The notes below the pieces were generated by a model that made no database searches, had not been told where the DNA came from, and worked only from the letters and a program-made list of their open reading frames with translations. The translations under genes and the position numbers were made by a program. DNA of 64,000 nt from Panicum virgatum (Eukaryota; Streptophyta; Magnoliopsida; Poales; Poaceae), in assembly GCF_016808335.1 (NCBI RefSeq), contig NC_053138.1:10037900-10101899 (forward strand), read 5' to 3'. How positions within the stretch are numbered: position 1 is the stretch's first letter; each line of letters begins with the position of its first letter. Of the stretch, positions 26,401 through 38,865 are shown in pieces.

Positions 26401-29400
26401 CCACCAGCCAGCCATCCAGCAGTGTTTTCCTCTCACGCCAGATCAGCCCAGCCACCAGCCACCAGCCAGCCCGAACGAGGCGTTCATATATGAATTATAA
26501 CAAATTATAGTTTTGATACCTTTTGACTTTATCTATTTCAAAAAGTAACGACCCAATGTTGTATGTTTGAGTCTTGGAGATTGTCATTTATATAAAAAAG
26601 TATGATGTTGCATCTAGCATGGAGGAGCCTTAACCTACAGGCTTATAAGCTGAATAATTTAATTTTATATTGATTCAATATTTTGGTGGAGAAGATAGAT
26701 TTTCTGAGGAATTGCTTAACTAATGATATTTCATACCATGTATATATGAGCAAGCATCTTCAAGATAACCTTTTTCATTGTTGACTAAAGATATACAATG
26801 ATGCCATTTGGCTACGTAAATACCCTGTTGGTTTCACTTCTTTATATCTGAAATTTGTTTTTTTTGTTGCCCCCAGGCTCTACCACCACATGGAATCAAC
26901 TTTGTCCCGTTAAAGCAGGTAAAAATAATTCATTAAATTCGATGAGGTGTTGTTTTACTGTTATACTTTGTGTTCAGTTAATCACCATTTTAGTAAGTTG
27001 CTGAGAAGGCAGCATTTTTGAACTCATTTTTCTAATTGTTGTTTTATTCAGGAGGAAAGCTTCAGAGCTGATAAACTGATGGAATTCTATAAAGTAAGTA
27101 CCTATATCGGAGTGTTTATTGTGCCGTTGTACACTAAATATTGCCATGTATCAAGTATGCCAACCATTAAATTTCAAAGTTTAATGGTTATATCATAGGT
27201 TCTGACTTATGATATTCTGTTTGGTGCTATTTGCCGATATATATTTGTTATTGACATTGTGTGCTTTCTGGCAGTCAGACATGAAACTGAAGAAGTTTTT
27301 GCATATAATTGAGAACTCTCCAGTGTATCCAGTTATCTATGATAGCAACAGGTAAAACAATGACATGCTCTTGTCATTTCTTTTCTCGAAATCTTTTATG
27401 GCAAGGCTTATGATCATGTCAAAAAAGATTAATAATTACTAGAGAGGAGAACAATAATAACTCGAAAGAATCTGTTGGCACATTGACTATTTAACAATTC
27501 TTGAAATTTATATATCTAGCTAAACTTTAAAACCAATGGTTCGTTTTGAGGGAAAACTGTTCTATTAATCATATTCATTTTTGTTAAGGAAGTAGCCCGT
27601 GTTTAGTCCATAGTGCCATGCTTTATTTAATGTTTATGATGTAGAAACTGTTTATACTGGTGTTTATGCTCAGATGACGTTGCAATACTTTGCAGAACTG
27701 TATTATCGTTACCTCCTATCATCAATGGTGCACATTCAGCTATCACCCTTGCAACAAGAAATGTCTTTATTGAATGTACAGCTACTGACCTTACCAAAGC
27801 AAAGATTGTTCTGAATACAATGGTGAGTGATGTTATGCTGCACTTTAGCTGGGGAACATGTACTTGAATTTAAATGAAGTTTAAGCTTATTGTACTGAGG
27901 CATTTGTTGCTTATATTTCTAGGTTACCATGTTCTCTGAGTATTGTGAGAATAAATTTGAAGTGGAACCAGTTGAAGTGGTACATCATGATGGCAGCAAA
28001 ACTGTTTACCCTGATCTTTCATGTTACAAAATGGAGGCTCCATTATCTGACATTCTTGGGCCTATCGGCATCTCCCTGGATGAGAAACAGGTACTAATAA
28101 GTTCCTGAAAGATTTCGCAAGGACATGTTCATATCTGGATTAATAACTGAATAATCTGTTTGTCTCAATATCTCTCATATACTTAAACATCTTTCATTCC
28201 AAATTGCATTATCCGTATCTAGAACTAGGGTGAATCAATGCTTATTTATGATGTGATATTTTCTTCTATGCTCTGATTTGAAGTTTGTTCGAGCATGGAA
28301 ATGGAGCAAAAGATTCATCTGTGTATATGAAACTGTAGGTTGTTTGTCTTTTAAACAAAATGCAACTGCAAGCTGAAAGTCACTCATTGAAGGGCGAGCA
28401 TCGGATTTCAGTATCTGTTCCTCCAACAAGAAGTGATATTCTGCATGCTCGTGATTTGGTGGAGGTTATAATCTGCTATTCTCTAGCTATTCTATCAAAT
28501 GTTTTTGTAGGTTTTTGTTCATGGTTATTGAGATAACATTTTGGTCCAATTTCTACAAAGGATGTTGCTATAGCTTATGGATACAACAATGTGCCAAAAT
28601 CAAAGCCAAAGTGTATGACAATAGGAGGAAGGCAACCATTAAACCGGTTCTCCGATAAAATTCGTGCCGAGGTGCACCTCGTTGTCGTATTTCACTCCAG
28701 TTCCATTATCTGTTCAACAATTGGTCTTTACTGAGAGAACATTTCTGGGCAGGTTGCAAGAGCTGGCTATATGGAGGTTCTCACATTTACCTTGTCTTCA
28801 CATGAAGAAAACTTTGACATGTTGAACAGAACAGATGACAAAAGTAAAGCAGTTATTATCGCAAACCCTCGTACTTCTGAATTTGAGGTAAATTCAGCTT
28901 CCCTCCTGCCGAATGCAGCCGTCATTTGGCTCTCCTGTGTGTTCTCAATTGCCTATATTCGAAGAACAGTACTGTTTGGTTGATTAATGCTTCCTTTGTT
29001 GCAAAACATAAAAAACAAGTTAATTCATGAACTAATTTCTAGGATAGCTATTGTTGCTGCAGTTGTATTTACTGATGCATCTTGGTAGTGTTCTGCCATT
29101 CTACTACTTTTAGATGCAATTAGTTGTACATTCTTGTAATCCTATAACTTTTGACTGTTTTTGCTTACCTGACTTCACAGCCTTATCTTTTCATTTTCAT
29201 GCTGCGTGTTCTGCACGGGCAATTCTTGCTATCCATATCTGTTTTGCAAATGAAATTTACATTGTTCTACAATGTTATTTGTTTTGTACGTTTATTATGT
29301 TTGCCATAATCTTTGTTTTACTTGTTACCTTGCAGGTTGTAAGAACTAGTCTGATGTCGTGTTTATTGAAAACACTGAAACATAATATAGACCATCCAAG

Positions 29401-31933
29401 ACCCATAAAGGTACTTTTTGAAACAAGCAACATTTATGTCTTCTCGGTGTCAGTATCGAATGTTGTGTCACACTTCAAAATTTTAACTAAGAAGAAACAG
29501 AAAAAAGTAACTTTTCTGTTGCTGTCAGTAGTGTTGTTTGTTGGAACTATCCTCTTCTTATCCTAGTTATTAGGAGCGGACCGGACCGCCGGTCGGACCG
29601 AAAAAACCGTGAACCAGACACTACAGCGGTCCGGTTCACTTAAAAGACCGTCTGTGCAATCGAACCGGTAAAAATCGGTTGAACCGGCTGGTTTTTTATA
29701 GAACCGGTGAACTGGGCGGTTCCATGCGAACCGGAGTGTTTTTTGATTTGGACCAAAGTTACCCCTCTATCCATTCTATGTAACCTTATCCATCTAAGGG
29801 TATATACGGAAGAATGACATTGTCTCACATTCGGCAGAACATGGGTGGGGAAAATTTTCAGTTTTTCATTTTTCCTTGCCACGGCGGCGCATCTAGCTAG
29901 AGCTAGACTGTGGAGGTGAGCAGGGCCGGCGGCGCATCCGGAGGCGAGCAGGCCGGCCGCTCCACCTTGCCGTCTCTCCCTGGCTCCCTGCTGCTATTCG
30001 CCAGCTCGCCCGCTGAGCGGCCCCTCCGTCTCTCCATCTCGCCGGCTGGTCGTCCCCTGCAGCCCGGCCCCTGCGGGCGGCGCCGTAGCGACCTGTGCCG
30101 CTAGCGTGCATGGCTGCGGGCTGCGCAAGTGCACCCCTGGTGGCCGGCGATTGGTGACTGGCGTGCCCCTGCAATGCAAATCTGTGCCCGCCTGGTGCCT
30201 GCCTGTCTTCTACATCGAGCAGACGAGCTGCAGAGAGCAGACATGGCTAACGCCTAACGGTTAGCAACTAAGAATACAAATTAGATTTGTATAAGTGTAT
30301 AGTGTTCATACTTGACTGATTTGAAGACTCAAACTTGGTTGTAAGTTGCAGCTCAGATTGTTGTTGGAAACAATAGATTTGGAGTCACTAAGTTAGAGCT
30401 TATTAGGCTACTGAATACTTATAATTTTTCATCGTAGATTGTACTGTTGGCTTGGCCATGTTGCTTGCTTCTGCACAAATTCAATTTATATTCGTGATCC
30501 ATATGTTGAACTTAGAATGCTATATAATTATGTTATCTATGAGCTTATTTTCCTATGCTCTACTATTAGTTACTTGTATATAGTACCGGTTCATAGTATC
30601 TGAGGCCGGTTCAGTTCAACGGTTCAAAACTTTTGAACCGGCGGTTCAACCGGTTCGTAACGGTTGAACCAATGAACCATTAAACTGACGTCCTTACCGG
30701 TTCAATGACCGGTCCGGTCCTAATAACTATGCTTCTTATTAGCTTGACAAATCAACACATTTTAGCTTCTAACTTTCACATGTGCATCCAGAATTTCTAA
30801 TCCAAAATGTGTTTGATGATTGCACCCTGAATTCTGATTGCATGTAGATTGGCAACGTAAGATTTATGTACTAGTCATCATAAAATACATGTAATCTCTT
30901 TCCGTTTTAAACAACATATTATTTAGAATATTACCATGTAAAATGCCATATTGGAGACCATGTCAATATCTGGGATCAGAGAGTTTAGTTGATCAATTCA
31001 TAATCAATTATAAGTGGAGAGCTTTCAGATAACTCCGAGTATTGGATATGAACAAATTATTACTGCTGCCACGGTTTTGATATTTTTAAAATGGTTACTG
31101 TTATAGATTTTTGAAGTTGGTGATGTAGTGACGTTGGACCCGTCACGCGATGTTGGTGCATCTAATAATCGGCGGCTTGCAGCTTTGTACTGCAATAGGG
31201 TTTCTGGATTTGAGGTATGTGCATAAGAAAAGCAAAACTGTTTAAACATGTATTCACATAGCTTCTGTGTTGGCCTAGTCTAACTTCAATAAATTTTCAG
31301 GAAATTATGGGATTGGTGGATAGTATCGTCAAAATTGTCAGAGCTCCGCATGTCAAGTTTGGCGAGAAGTACTATGTTCCTACAGATGTAAGAATATAAC
31401 TTATTTAAACTGTTTTGTATTTTGCAGTCGACAATTGTACTGATAATTTTTCTAGGAACCTGAGTTCTTCCCAAAAAGACAATGTAAAATTGTTACAAGT
31501 GATGGCAAGCAGGTTGGCTACTTAGGAATTGTCCATGCTGAGGTACTTCTGTCTCAATCTTGATAAATTAAAGTATAAAGTGATAACTTGGGCTGTTTTT
31601 GCCCCCCCAGTAGTTTAGCTATCATATGACTGAGTTTCTGAGGATGAAATGGAGTTTCACATTTGAATTATATGTGTTACTATGATTCCATATGTGACCT
31701 ACAATAAATAATACTGTCAGAAATAAGAGCTTTTAAATGCGAATTATTTTCTCTTTGAGAATATTAAAGTGGTGACATGAATAAACGTTTATCAATATAT
31801 TTGCCAAATTTGGTGTCATTCTATGATTCTTTGAGTGCTTAGTCATATTCCGTGTTTCCTGCAGGTGCTAAGGAAATTCGGCATTCCGGATCCCTGCACA
31901 TTTGTCGAGATGGACATCGAAGCCCTGTTGTAG
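23409..31933 (+). CDS. Phenylalanine--tRNA ligase beta subunit, cytosolic
   Basis: With the alpha chain this forms the (alpha-beta)2 enzyme that charges tRNA-Phe. Nineteen exons join in frame to 594 residues: 23409-23466, 23564-23619, 23719-23822, 24737-24866, 25212-25327, 25421-25487, 26877-26918, 27052-27093, 27275-27351, 27696-27822, 27923-28090, 28339-28464, 28561-28671, 28753-28887, 29336-29410, 31107-31214, 31301-31387, 31456-31542 and 31865-31933. The protein starts [20 protein letters not shown]. It shows the B3/4-type segment ([20 protein letters not shown]), the B5 domain ([20 protein letters not shown]) and the catalytic-like core ([24 protein letters not shown]). It ends [11 protein letters not shown], the usual eukaryotic C-terminus. 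Introns hold several transposons, and one exon pair is separated by 1.7 kb because of an insertion. All exons are intact. Confidence 0.95.
23929..23978 (+). repeat. Two-copy 24-bp tandem repeat in a PheRS intron
   Basis: The unit CACCAGTTGAATATGGGCAA occurs twice in direct succession inside the third intron. It lies outside the coding exons. Confidence 0.85.
26202..26510. mobile_element. Two nested short repeats in PheRS intron 6
   Basis: TACTCCCTCTGCTTTCAAGT at 26202 is a Stowaway-like left end without a clear right partner. Inside it, 26334-26481 runs from CCTTGTTCGGCTGGC to CAGCCCGAACGAGG. This is an imperfect inverted-repeat element rich in CAGCC motifs and related to the unit at 38711-38863. 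I infer insertion of one MITE into another. Confidence 0.6.
29564..30729. mobile_element. 1.17-kb inverted-repeat transposon inside PheRS intron 15
   Basis: The left end TAGTTATTAGGAGCGGACCG pairs with the right end CGGTCCGGTCCTAATAACTA. The subterminal regions are dense in the palindromic motif GAACCGGTTC and its variants (29590-29720 and 30585-30715). A GC-rich segment at 29885-30130 lies between them. No transposase frame is present. The ends may instead be GTTATTAGGA with a TA target duplication. It accounts for most of the 1.7-kb intron, and the flanking exons are undamaged. Confidence 0.8.
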
Positions 31934-33600
31934 TGCCAGCAACAGTAAACAAAGGAAAACCTGAAGCTGGTACCTGCCACCAAGTTGGTTTTGTTCAGTA
32001 ATAGCATGCATTGGGGTACCACCAAGAAGTAGATGATAGATGACCCGAGCTGCAATTTTGTGATGAGGTTGACACCTGCATATGTTTTTATTGTGGGAAA
32101 GAGAATACAAGAATATCAAACAGCCCCCCCTGTAATATTCAGGGATTGTTTTTCACCATGTTTCCATTGTAATACCTCATTTCCTATCCCTGCGTTCATT
32201 AAAAGTGTGTCTGGTTTGCTTTTGTTGACAAATTGAAAAGTGATTTCTGATCAGCTCGTACGATCTCGATGAGATTACCATGATGTTCGGCCTTATATTC
32301 TCCTTATTGATAATCATGGGACTAGGTGTTGTCGTTAATATGGTCTTTCGGGTTGTGATTATGTGAACGGCTATTCAATTGTGTTTAAATAAGATGTAAA
32401 CATGTATATACTGTTTTGTCATATGATGTAGTATGCCATCATGTGCTTTGCTCACCTGCTAAACCACTTGTAATCATCATTCCATTTCTATGATTAGACG
32501 GCTTACAGTGTGTTCAATATTTTCGTGTGACGTTATAAAAATGTTCAATTGTTTGCACTCCAACATGTCTAAAGACATCGTTAAACAATTTACAAATCAA
32601 ATCTAACATTTTGGAAAATAGTTCAACATTTTATCCGTCAATTGTCAACATTAACTGTGAACTGAAAATTTGTAGAAAGCATGATTGTGATGTTAGCAGG
32701 TAGCAATATTCACATCTACCAAAACGCCAGGTAGGAATTTTCAAACCTACCTGTATTTTCAAGTCTAGCAGGCTAGCTATGCAAATTTTTGCAGTGAGGA
32801 AAATCGCATGGCTAGAATTTTCAACAAAACATTTTAGGAATATAAGATGCCAACTAGGACCTTGATGGTCTACCTAGTGAACATATCAACTACTGATTTT
32901 CTTTCATCTGTCCTGGCTGAACACCTTACTCGAGGTTCTCAATGACACGCTGAAGTGCCCCAGATCAGCGAGAAGAAAATCAAGATCACTTGCTTGTAGT
33001 CCATGGAATGGAGAGCGTTGTTTCTGGCCTGGTTACTTTCAAGCAGCAGCAAACCTTGCAGCCATTCAGTTTGGAGATAATGAATGGAATCTGTAGCAAG
33101 ACAATCTTTACCGTTACTCATAGTATTACCTTCTGCGTCATACTTCTCCTGCCCAGGAGCTTAGAAGATGATATTTCTTCCAACTCTTGTTTTAGATATG
33201 AAGCTGAGAAAAAGCTGACTCCGCCACCTCCAATCTGGTTCTGAGCTGGTTATTCTCATCATGAGCGGCAGCTAGATCTTCATCAGCAGTAGCGTACTCC
33301 GGATTCCAGCCACGAGTCCAGTCATTGCTCCCCTGTGGTGAACTCCTTTCTCTGTTGGAAATCGCTTGTCTTACGGTTAGAAATCGCGCGCTATTCCCGG
33401 CGACGGAGGTGGACGACGCGACGGATCAACACGCTTGTGTTTTTCTTTTGGCGTTTAACTATAGGCCGGCCATCTCCGTTCCTATACACATTATACAAGT
33501 CAGGTGTCATCGTCCTAGTCACCTCGAGCTCCAGAAGCTCCGTCTCACTCCTCAGCCCAGTCACCTGGCATGGAGCACCATTGTTTACAGGCCCCCCTCT
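31934..33600. other. Intergenic DNA between PheRS beta and TSPO genes
   Basis: The first 300 bp are probably the PheRS 3' UTR. The rest is AT-rich and gene-free, with only short overlapping frames near 32939-33244 and 33325-33808 on both strands. I recognise no repeat ends here. Confidence 0.5.
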
Positions 33601-33601
33601 G

Positions 33602-33628
33602 ACACGTGCCGCCTCCCCGCCACACGTG
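33602..33628 (+). promoter_or_regulatory. Paired ABRE/G-box sites upstream of the TSPO gene
   Basis: Two CACGTG palindromes occur at 33603-33608 (GACACGTGCC) and 33623-33628 (CACACGTGTC), 20 bp apart and about 150-175 bp before the ATG at 33778. This is a typical position for abscisic-acid response elements bound by bZIP factors. Arabidopsis TSPO is induced by ABA and osmotic stress, which agrees with these sites. Confidence 0.7.
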
Positions 33629-33777
33629 TCCACACGCGAGCAGGCCTCGCACGTATTTAGAACGCGTCTCGCGATAGCTCGCATCTCAGAGACACGATCG
33701 CCGCGCCCGCAGACCGAGCAACAAAATCAGCCGCCCGGAAACATAGCAGCCTCTCTCCGGATCGCATCAGATCAGCC

Positions 33778-34350
33778 ATGGCGGCCAACGCCGCGCAAGA
33801 AGGCCTGACCCACCGCGTCGCCGCCAGGGACGACGACAGGGCCGCGGTGGCCGGCGGCGCTAGCCGGGACCCGGGCTCGAGGAAGCCGGGCGCGGGCAGG
33901 CGCGGCCTCCGGTCGCTCGCCGCCGCGGTGTCCCTCTCCGCCGCGCTCACCGCGCTGTCCTTCTTCGGCGCCTCCTCCTCCTCCTCCTCGGCGCCCGGCA
34001 AGGCGGCGCCGGCGACGACGGTGGCGATCGTGCGGGCCGGGTCGGTGGCGGCGGAGGCGGTGCTGGCGCTGGCGGCGTGGATGGCGTGGGCGGAGGGCGG
34101 CCTGCACGCGCGCCCGGCCGCCACGCTGCTCCCCTACGCGGCGCGGCTGGCGTGCGCCCTGGCGTGGGCGCCGCTCGTGCTGGGACACGGCGCGGCGCGC
34201 GCGGGCCTCGCGTGCTGCGCGGGCATGGCCGCCGGCGCCGTGGCGTGCGCGCGCGGGTTCGGCGCCGTGAACCCCGTCGCCGGGGACCTCGCCAAGCCCG
34301 CCGTCGCCTGGGCCGTGCTCCTCGCCGTCGTCAACTACAAGATGCTCTGA
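33778..34350 (+). CDS. TSPO: TSPO/MBR family membrane protein
   Basis: A single exon encodes 190 residues, similar to the Arabidopsis homologue in layout. Residues 1-45 are a hydrophilic, charged extension as in plant TSPOs. GRRGLRSLAAAVSLSAALTA opens the first of about five membrane helices. LALAAWMAWAEGGLHARP and the C-terminal VNPVAGDLAKPAVAWAVLLA are the conserved family segments. Plant TSPO is a multistress protein of the early secretory membranes that binds haem/tetrapyrroles and is removed by autophagy. These facts come from the family, not from this sequence. The aromatic content is lower than in many TSPOs, with alanine replacing several tryptophans, so ligand binding may differ. The upstream ABRE pair suggests ABA control. 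Confidence 0.88.
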   Translation: MAANAAQEGLTHRVAARDDDRAAVAGGASRDPGSRKPGAGRRGLRSLAAAVSLSAALTALSFFGASSSSSSAPGKAAPATTVAIVRAGSVAAEAVLALAAWMAWAEGGLHARPAATLLPYAARLACALAWAPLVLGHGAARAGLACCAGMAAGAVACARGFGAVNPVAGDLAKPAVAWAVLLAVVNYKML

Positions 34351-36107
34351 GCCGGCTCCTCCGTTCTGCCTCCAACTCGAACTCGATCTCTTCTCTCGTG
34401 TGTGCTGTTCATGTTCCACCATGTGCAGGCCTCTCTCTCTCTCTCTCTGAGTGCACAGTATTTTGTTGTGTGGACACGTTTGTATACTCAATACTGTATG
34501 ACTTGCCGTCTTTGCGCTGCTACATAGGAGTATGTACTGGTGTGTTACGTATCCTCTGTTCCTTGGTGTAGGCTTTGCATTTCGGTTGCATGCCTGTGGC
34601 TGTGTTTGGTTTCGTTCTAGAAGTCGGTTTCGTTTTAGAAGTCAGAATTAGGGATGTCAAACAAAAGACTTCGAAATCCCTGTGTTAAAAATCCTACCGA
34701 ATTTGGAGGATGTTTACTATAGTATCACTGTAATTATATAGTATCACTGTAATTATAGTTTATAAAACTAACTTCGAAACCCCTGTGTTAAAAATCCTAC
34801 CGAATTTAGAGGATGGTTACTATAGTATCACTGTAATTACAGTTTATAAAACTAACTTCGAAACCCCTGCGTTAAAAATCCTACCGAATTTAGAGGATGG
34901 TTAATATAGTATCACTGTAGCTAATTATCGATTAATTATCGTCAGGTTTTGTAAATAGACGTATGTAATATTTTTTTTTCAGCTTGCGTTTTTTAGAATC
35001 TCTAGAACAGGGTCTGAACGAATCTGTATATGTGGAAGGGATCCATGGATGTCACTGAGAAGCCAATCGATCAACGCAAATAAACTGTGGCGTCAGTGGA
35101 TGATGGTTGCCTGAAACGTCATGCCTTTCCCGACAGAAGTCAGATTAGAGTCGACCAGAGAAGTTCAGAACAAATTTCAGGCGCTGCAGCTGCAGTACGA
35201 ATTTAGAAGCTGCATACTTACAACTATCAATCTGAACACGAGCATTAATAAAACAGGGTCAAAAGTGTTGCTCGGCTCCTGCTGCTCAATGTCAGGAGGA
35301 ACCCTGAACTTGATAGGATATTAGTAGATTGTGAATTCTGATGACGCAGAACTAAAGGGAGTTCAGAAGAACATCTGAACTTGATAGGATATTGCTAGTG
35401 GATTGTGAATTCTGATGATGCAGAACTAAAAAGAGTCCAAGAGAACAGAGATGGGAGCAGGAACAGTTTGGGGCTTGGTTGTGTGTTTGGTTTAGTAGAA
35501 TAGTACAGCATGCAAAACTTAGCTACATCATTTGGGCTTTGTTGTCTATATCATTTTTGACCTAAAAGAAGCGTTCGAGAAAAAAATTTTGGCCTAAAGA
35601 ATTGTTTAATTAATGCAGTCATTTTCAACCCTTCTCCGAGTGATGAGGTACTCCACGATTGCTGCTGGGGCTTCCTGCTTCCCAGGCACATTATACAGAA
35701 CTCAAAACGATTTTCTCCAGATGAACCACAGGAGGCTGGGCACCAGAACGGCAGAACCTACTCTGGATGAAGATTTGAAGCGCAAATGGCATTAAGCAAG
35801 CAGGTCTGCTGGAAGCACGACATCACCCACACTCCAAATCCAATGCGCAGAAAGTACAGCATGCATAATTTCTCCTTGACAACGGTAACATAATAGCCAT
35901 CAATATACACATCAGGGTTCACAAACACTTCAGACTTCAGACAAGGTGCATCACCACAATAGCGGACCAACATAACCAAGCCACCACACACGCACCTTAT
36001 CATCAATTCATCACATACGAAAGACTTTTTTGAGTACTCGCTACAGCAAAGACGCTACTATATTTGATAATTGATGATGCAGTTCAGAGAGGTTCCCCTC
36101 CCATCTT
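34351..36107. other. Spacer between TSPO and REF/SRPP 3' ends
   Basis: It starts with the TSPO 3' UTR, which has a CT-repeat at 34432-34450. It then contains a tandem repeat (34668-34930) and a second, shorter duplication at about 35308-35430 around GAACTTGATAGGATATT and GTGAATTCTGATGA. Otherwise it is AT-rich with no supportable gene. Confidence 0.5.
34668..34930 (+). repeat. Three-copy tandem repeat, about 84-bp unit
   Basis: Units start with ACTTCGAAAYCCCTGYGTTA at 34668, 34771 and 34855. They share TCCTACCGAATTT, GAGGATG and ATAGTATCACTGTA. The first unit is 103 bp because TATAGTATCACTGTAATTA is itself doubled. The third is truncated. Confidence 0.9.
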
Positions 36108-37866
36108 CTACTGGGACGGGATGGGCTGCATCTCAGGCGCTGGGGCGGCGTCCGCCATGGGGTACCTGAACACCTTGGCAAGCCGCTCGGTGGGCACCAG
36201 CGGGAGGTAGGTTGCCACAGTGTTCCCACGCTTGGCGCCGTCCATCACTGCTGAGTTGTACTTGGCCGACAGCTGCGCAGCAGTGGGGAGGACCACCCTG
36301 GTCACCGAGGGCACCAGTGGGAGGCGGTTCAGGGCCACCCAGGCCTCAGCTGCGCGGCGCTCAGCCACGGGCTCGTAGCGGGTGTAGAGCTCCCTGGCCT
36401 TGGGCTCTGCACGGTCGATGGCCGACTTTGCGAGGCCAGTGGCTGTGCCCACCAGACCAGCTTGACGGACCTCCTTGGCAGCAGAGCGGGCGAGGGTGGG
36501 GGCTTCCTTCACCACTGGAGGGACACGTCGGTCAATCTCCTCAACGGACTCGCCAACCTAGAAGGGACAAAGGGACAACTACATTACTTCTTCGAACATA
36601 TACAGAGAAATAGGAGAAATGCATGTAAACACATTATATCACCAACAGCAGGCATGACCATTTTCAACACACTGAAAAGTTTTAGTTTCCTGAATAGTTA
36701 AACTACAGACCACAACACGCTAAACCGAAGGCTGGAAGTAGAAACACGATGCTACCTTATCATCGGGACCAAATTTGCAATGATACTGACAGAATGTTAT
36801 GTTTCCTGAACCTTGACATAGGTTACCATCACTGCTAAAATGCATAGCTACCATTCACGTAGAATACTAGGGGCATGAACAACATGCATCTGTACGTTTA
36901 CCATGCACAGGGTACTCCATACCAATAACAGAGTCCACAACAAAGGATGCCTACAACAACAATATAGGAGAATTGAACCGTATTGTGTTGCTCACCTAGT
37001 ATATACTAAGTCATGGCTTCTTCTCTCCGCTACTATTTGCAAACTAGGTATTTGTGGTTTTGAAGTATAGAGTTGTCTAATTCAGACGGCAAAACTGTAA
37101 GGTCTCATTCAGGGCTAGCAAGGATGCTTGATTCTGTATAATATTCTTTTACCGGTCAATCGGTCGTCATAACTTAAACTTATGCAAGTTGATTCAATGA
37201 TTCAATCATACACCTGTGCAGAACTGTCTTTCAAAAGAACACCTCTAAAGAACCAACTAAACCCAGCACCCTGAAATTATGTCTCTGAACAATCTACATG
37301 CCATGCATCCAAACGCTATTAGACACAGAAAGTTTCACCCTACAAGCTTCAATTTTGGGACGCAGGATGGAACTTAACAAGTAACAGCTACAAGAATGGA
37401 ACCATTTAAAACTAAAAATTAAAACCAACTAAAGAGAATGGTCCTCCTCCTTACCTTGCGGTCGAGGAACTTGAGGAGGTCGAGCGGGACGGCGTGGAAG
37501 CGGTCGTAGACGGGCCCGACGACGGCCTTGACGGTGCCCTCGACGTGGTCGACGCCGGGGCGGAGCGGCCCGGCGCCCTGCTTGGCGTACGCGTAGGCCG
37601 CGGCCGCCAGCACCAGCGCCTGCGCCGCCGCCTGCTGCACGAACTCGAGGTACCGCAGCCTCTCCTCCTCCTCCTCCTGCTGGGTCGCCGCCCTCTCAAC
37701 CGTCACCTCCTCCTGCGAATCAAGAACACCCCCAAAATCAGCACCACGAGAAACCGCACAAAACGCAGCCGAATCAGGGGAATTCCAAGAACAGAAAACC
37801 ATATCTTACCGCGGTGGGCTGGTTGTTGGTGGCGATCGGGGCGTCGTTGTTGGCGGACTCGGCCAT
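36108..37866 (-). CDS. REF/SRPP-like (rubber elongation factor family) protein
   Basis: Minus-strand exons 37866-37810, 37712-37455 and 36557-36108 encode 254 residues. An acidic N-terminus with a Glu run (QQEEEEERLRYLEFVQQAA) leads into the REF domain: YAYAKQGAGPLRPGVDHVEG, VVGPVYDRFHAVPLDLLKFL, VDRRVPP-type motif and a long helical tail with YEPVAERRAAEAWVALNRLP. It ends PEMQPIPSQ. Outside rubber-making species these proteins coat lipid droplets and improve growth and stress tolerance. That role is from the family. A TATA box lies upstream. The three exons are clean and the gene appears functional. Confidence 0.92.
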
Positions 37867-38007
37867 GGCTCCTCTCTCCGCGGAATCGAGAGCTGAATCG
37901 AGGGAAAGATTGGATTTTTCGCCTGGTTTCTCTTGTTTTTTTCTTCTGATCGAGGGGATTCTTTGCACTCGTGATGAGGAAAGGTCGGGGTGGGGAATCG
38001 GGGTGGT

Positions 38008-38015
38008 TATATAGG
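38008..38015 (-). promoter_or_regulatory. TATA box of the REF/SRPP-like gene
   Basis: CTATATAA on the minus strand lies about 145 bp upstream of the ATG at 37866. That leaves room for a 5' UTR of about 110 nt. Confidence 0.6.
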
Positions 38016-38710
38016 GAGGAAACTTGCGGCGCGTCCATTGACGGTTCGGTCGGGTTCGGAGATGAATTTTTATTGGCCTGTTCAATTTCCTATTGGCTAG
38101 TATTTGGTGCAGTACAATTAAACAATCTCGATCATTCAATCTGGATCCAACGTTGCTATGTAGAGGGTGTTTTTATAATTTTTAGAAAACGAGTGGAAAA
38201 CAGATAGACGCAGAGTAAATCCGGATTGAATGACCGAGATTGATTAATTGCTTGCTTGCAGCAAATAGATGATTACATCTATTTTTTATTTAAATTGCTT
38301 ACTTGCTAAGCAGCTTAATTGAGGCGTCCGTTTCGCCTCCAGCGGCGGGCGTCCGGCGACCGCGTTGGGGGGCGGTGGTGACGTGGCGGCTTCTAGAAGC
38401 GGGCTCAGTGTGGCTGCAGGTGGGGTATGGTTTCCGTGGGGCCCAGATGTCGGTCGGTGGGACGGCGGGGACGTGACGTGGGGGCGCCTTGTGTTAACGC
38501 GTTGATGGTGTGAACGCCGTGAAGCTGGGTTTTCCGTTGCAGCAGGCTTTTTCTTCTATTTTTGATGGGGTGTTTGTGTTTGTTGGAAATAACGTTGTGT
38601 TTGTTGGAAATAACGTGCGAACCTTCGAGAGGGCAGTCAACGGTTCGTGGAGTTTTAAACAGGATAAAATATCGAAGTATCAAATAATACCTGGTCCCAC
38701 ATTTTTTCAA

Positions 38711-38863
38711 CCCGCTTGGTTGACCTGAAAAGCTCTGGCTGGGCTGGCTGAAAAGAGTTTGTACTGGGCTTGTTGAGCTGAAAACTGGTTGAAAAGAACA
38801 TGTATTGGGCTTGCTGAGTTGAAAACCAGCCCAGCAAGCGCTTTTCAGCTCAGCCGAACGAGG
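38711..38863. mobile_element. Short foldback MITE
   Basis: CGCTTGGTTGACCTGAAAAG at the left pairs imperfectly with CTTTTCAGCTCAGCCGAACG at the right. The inner GCTGGGCTGG motifs pair as well. It interrupts the dispersed repeat that continues at 38866 and resembles the element at 26334-26481. Confidence 0.65.
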
Positions 38864-38865
38864 AT

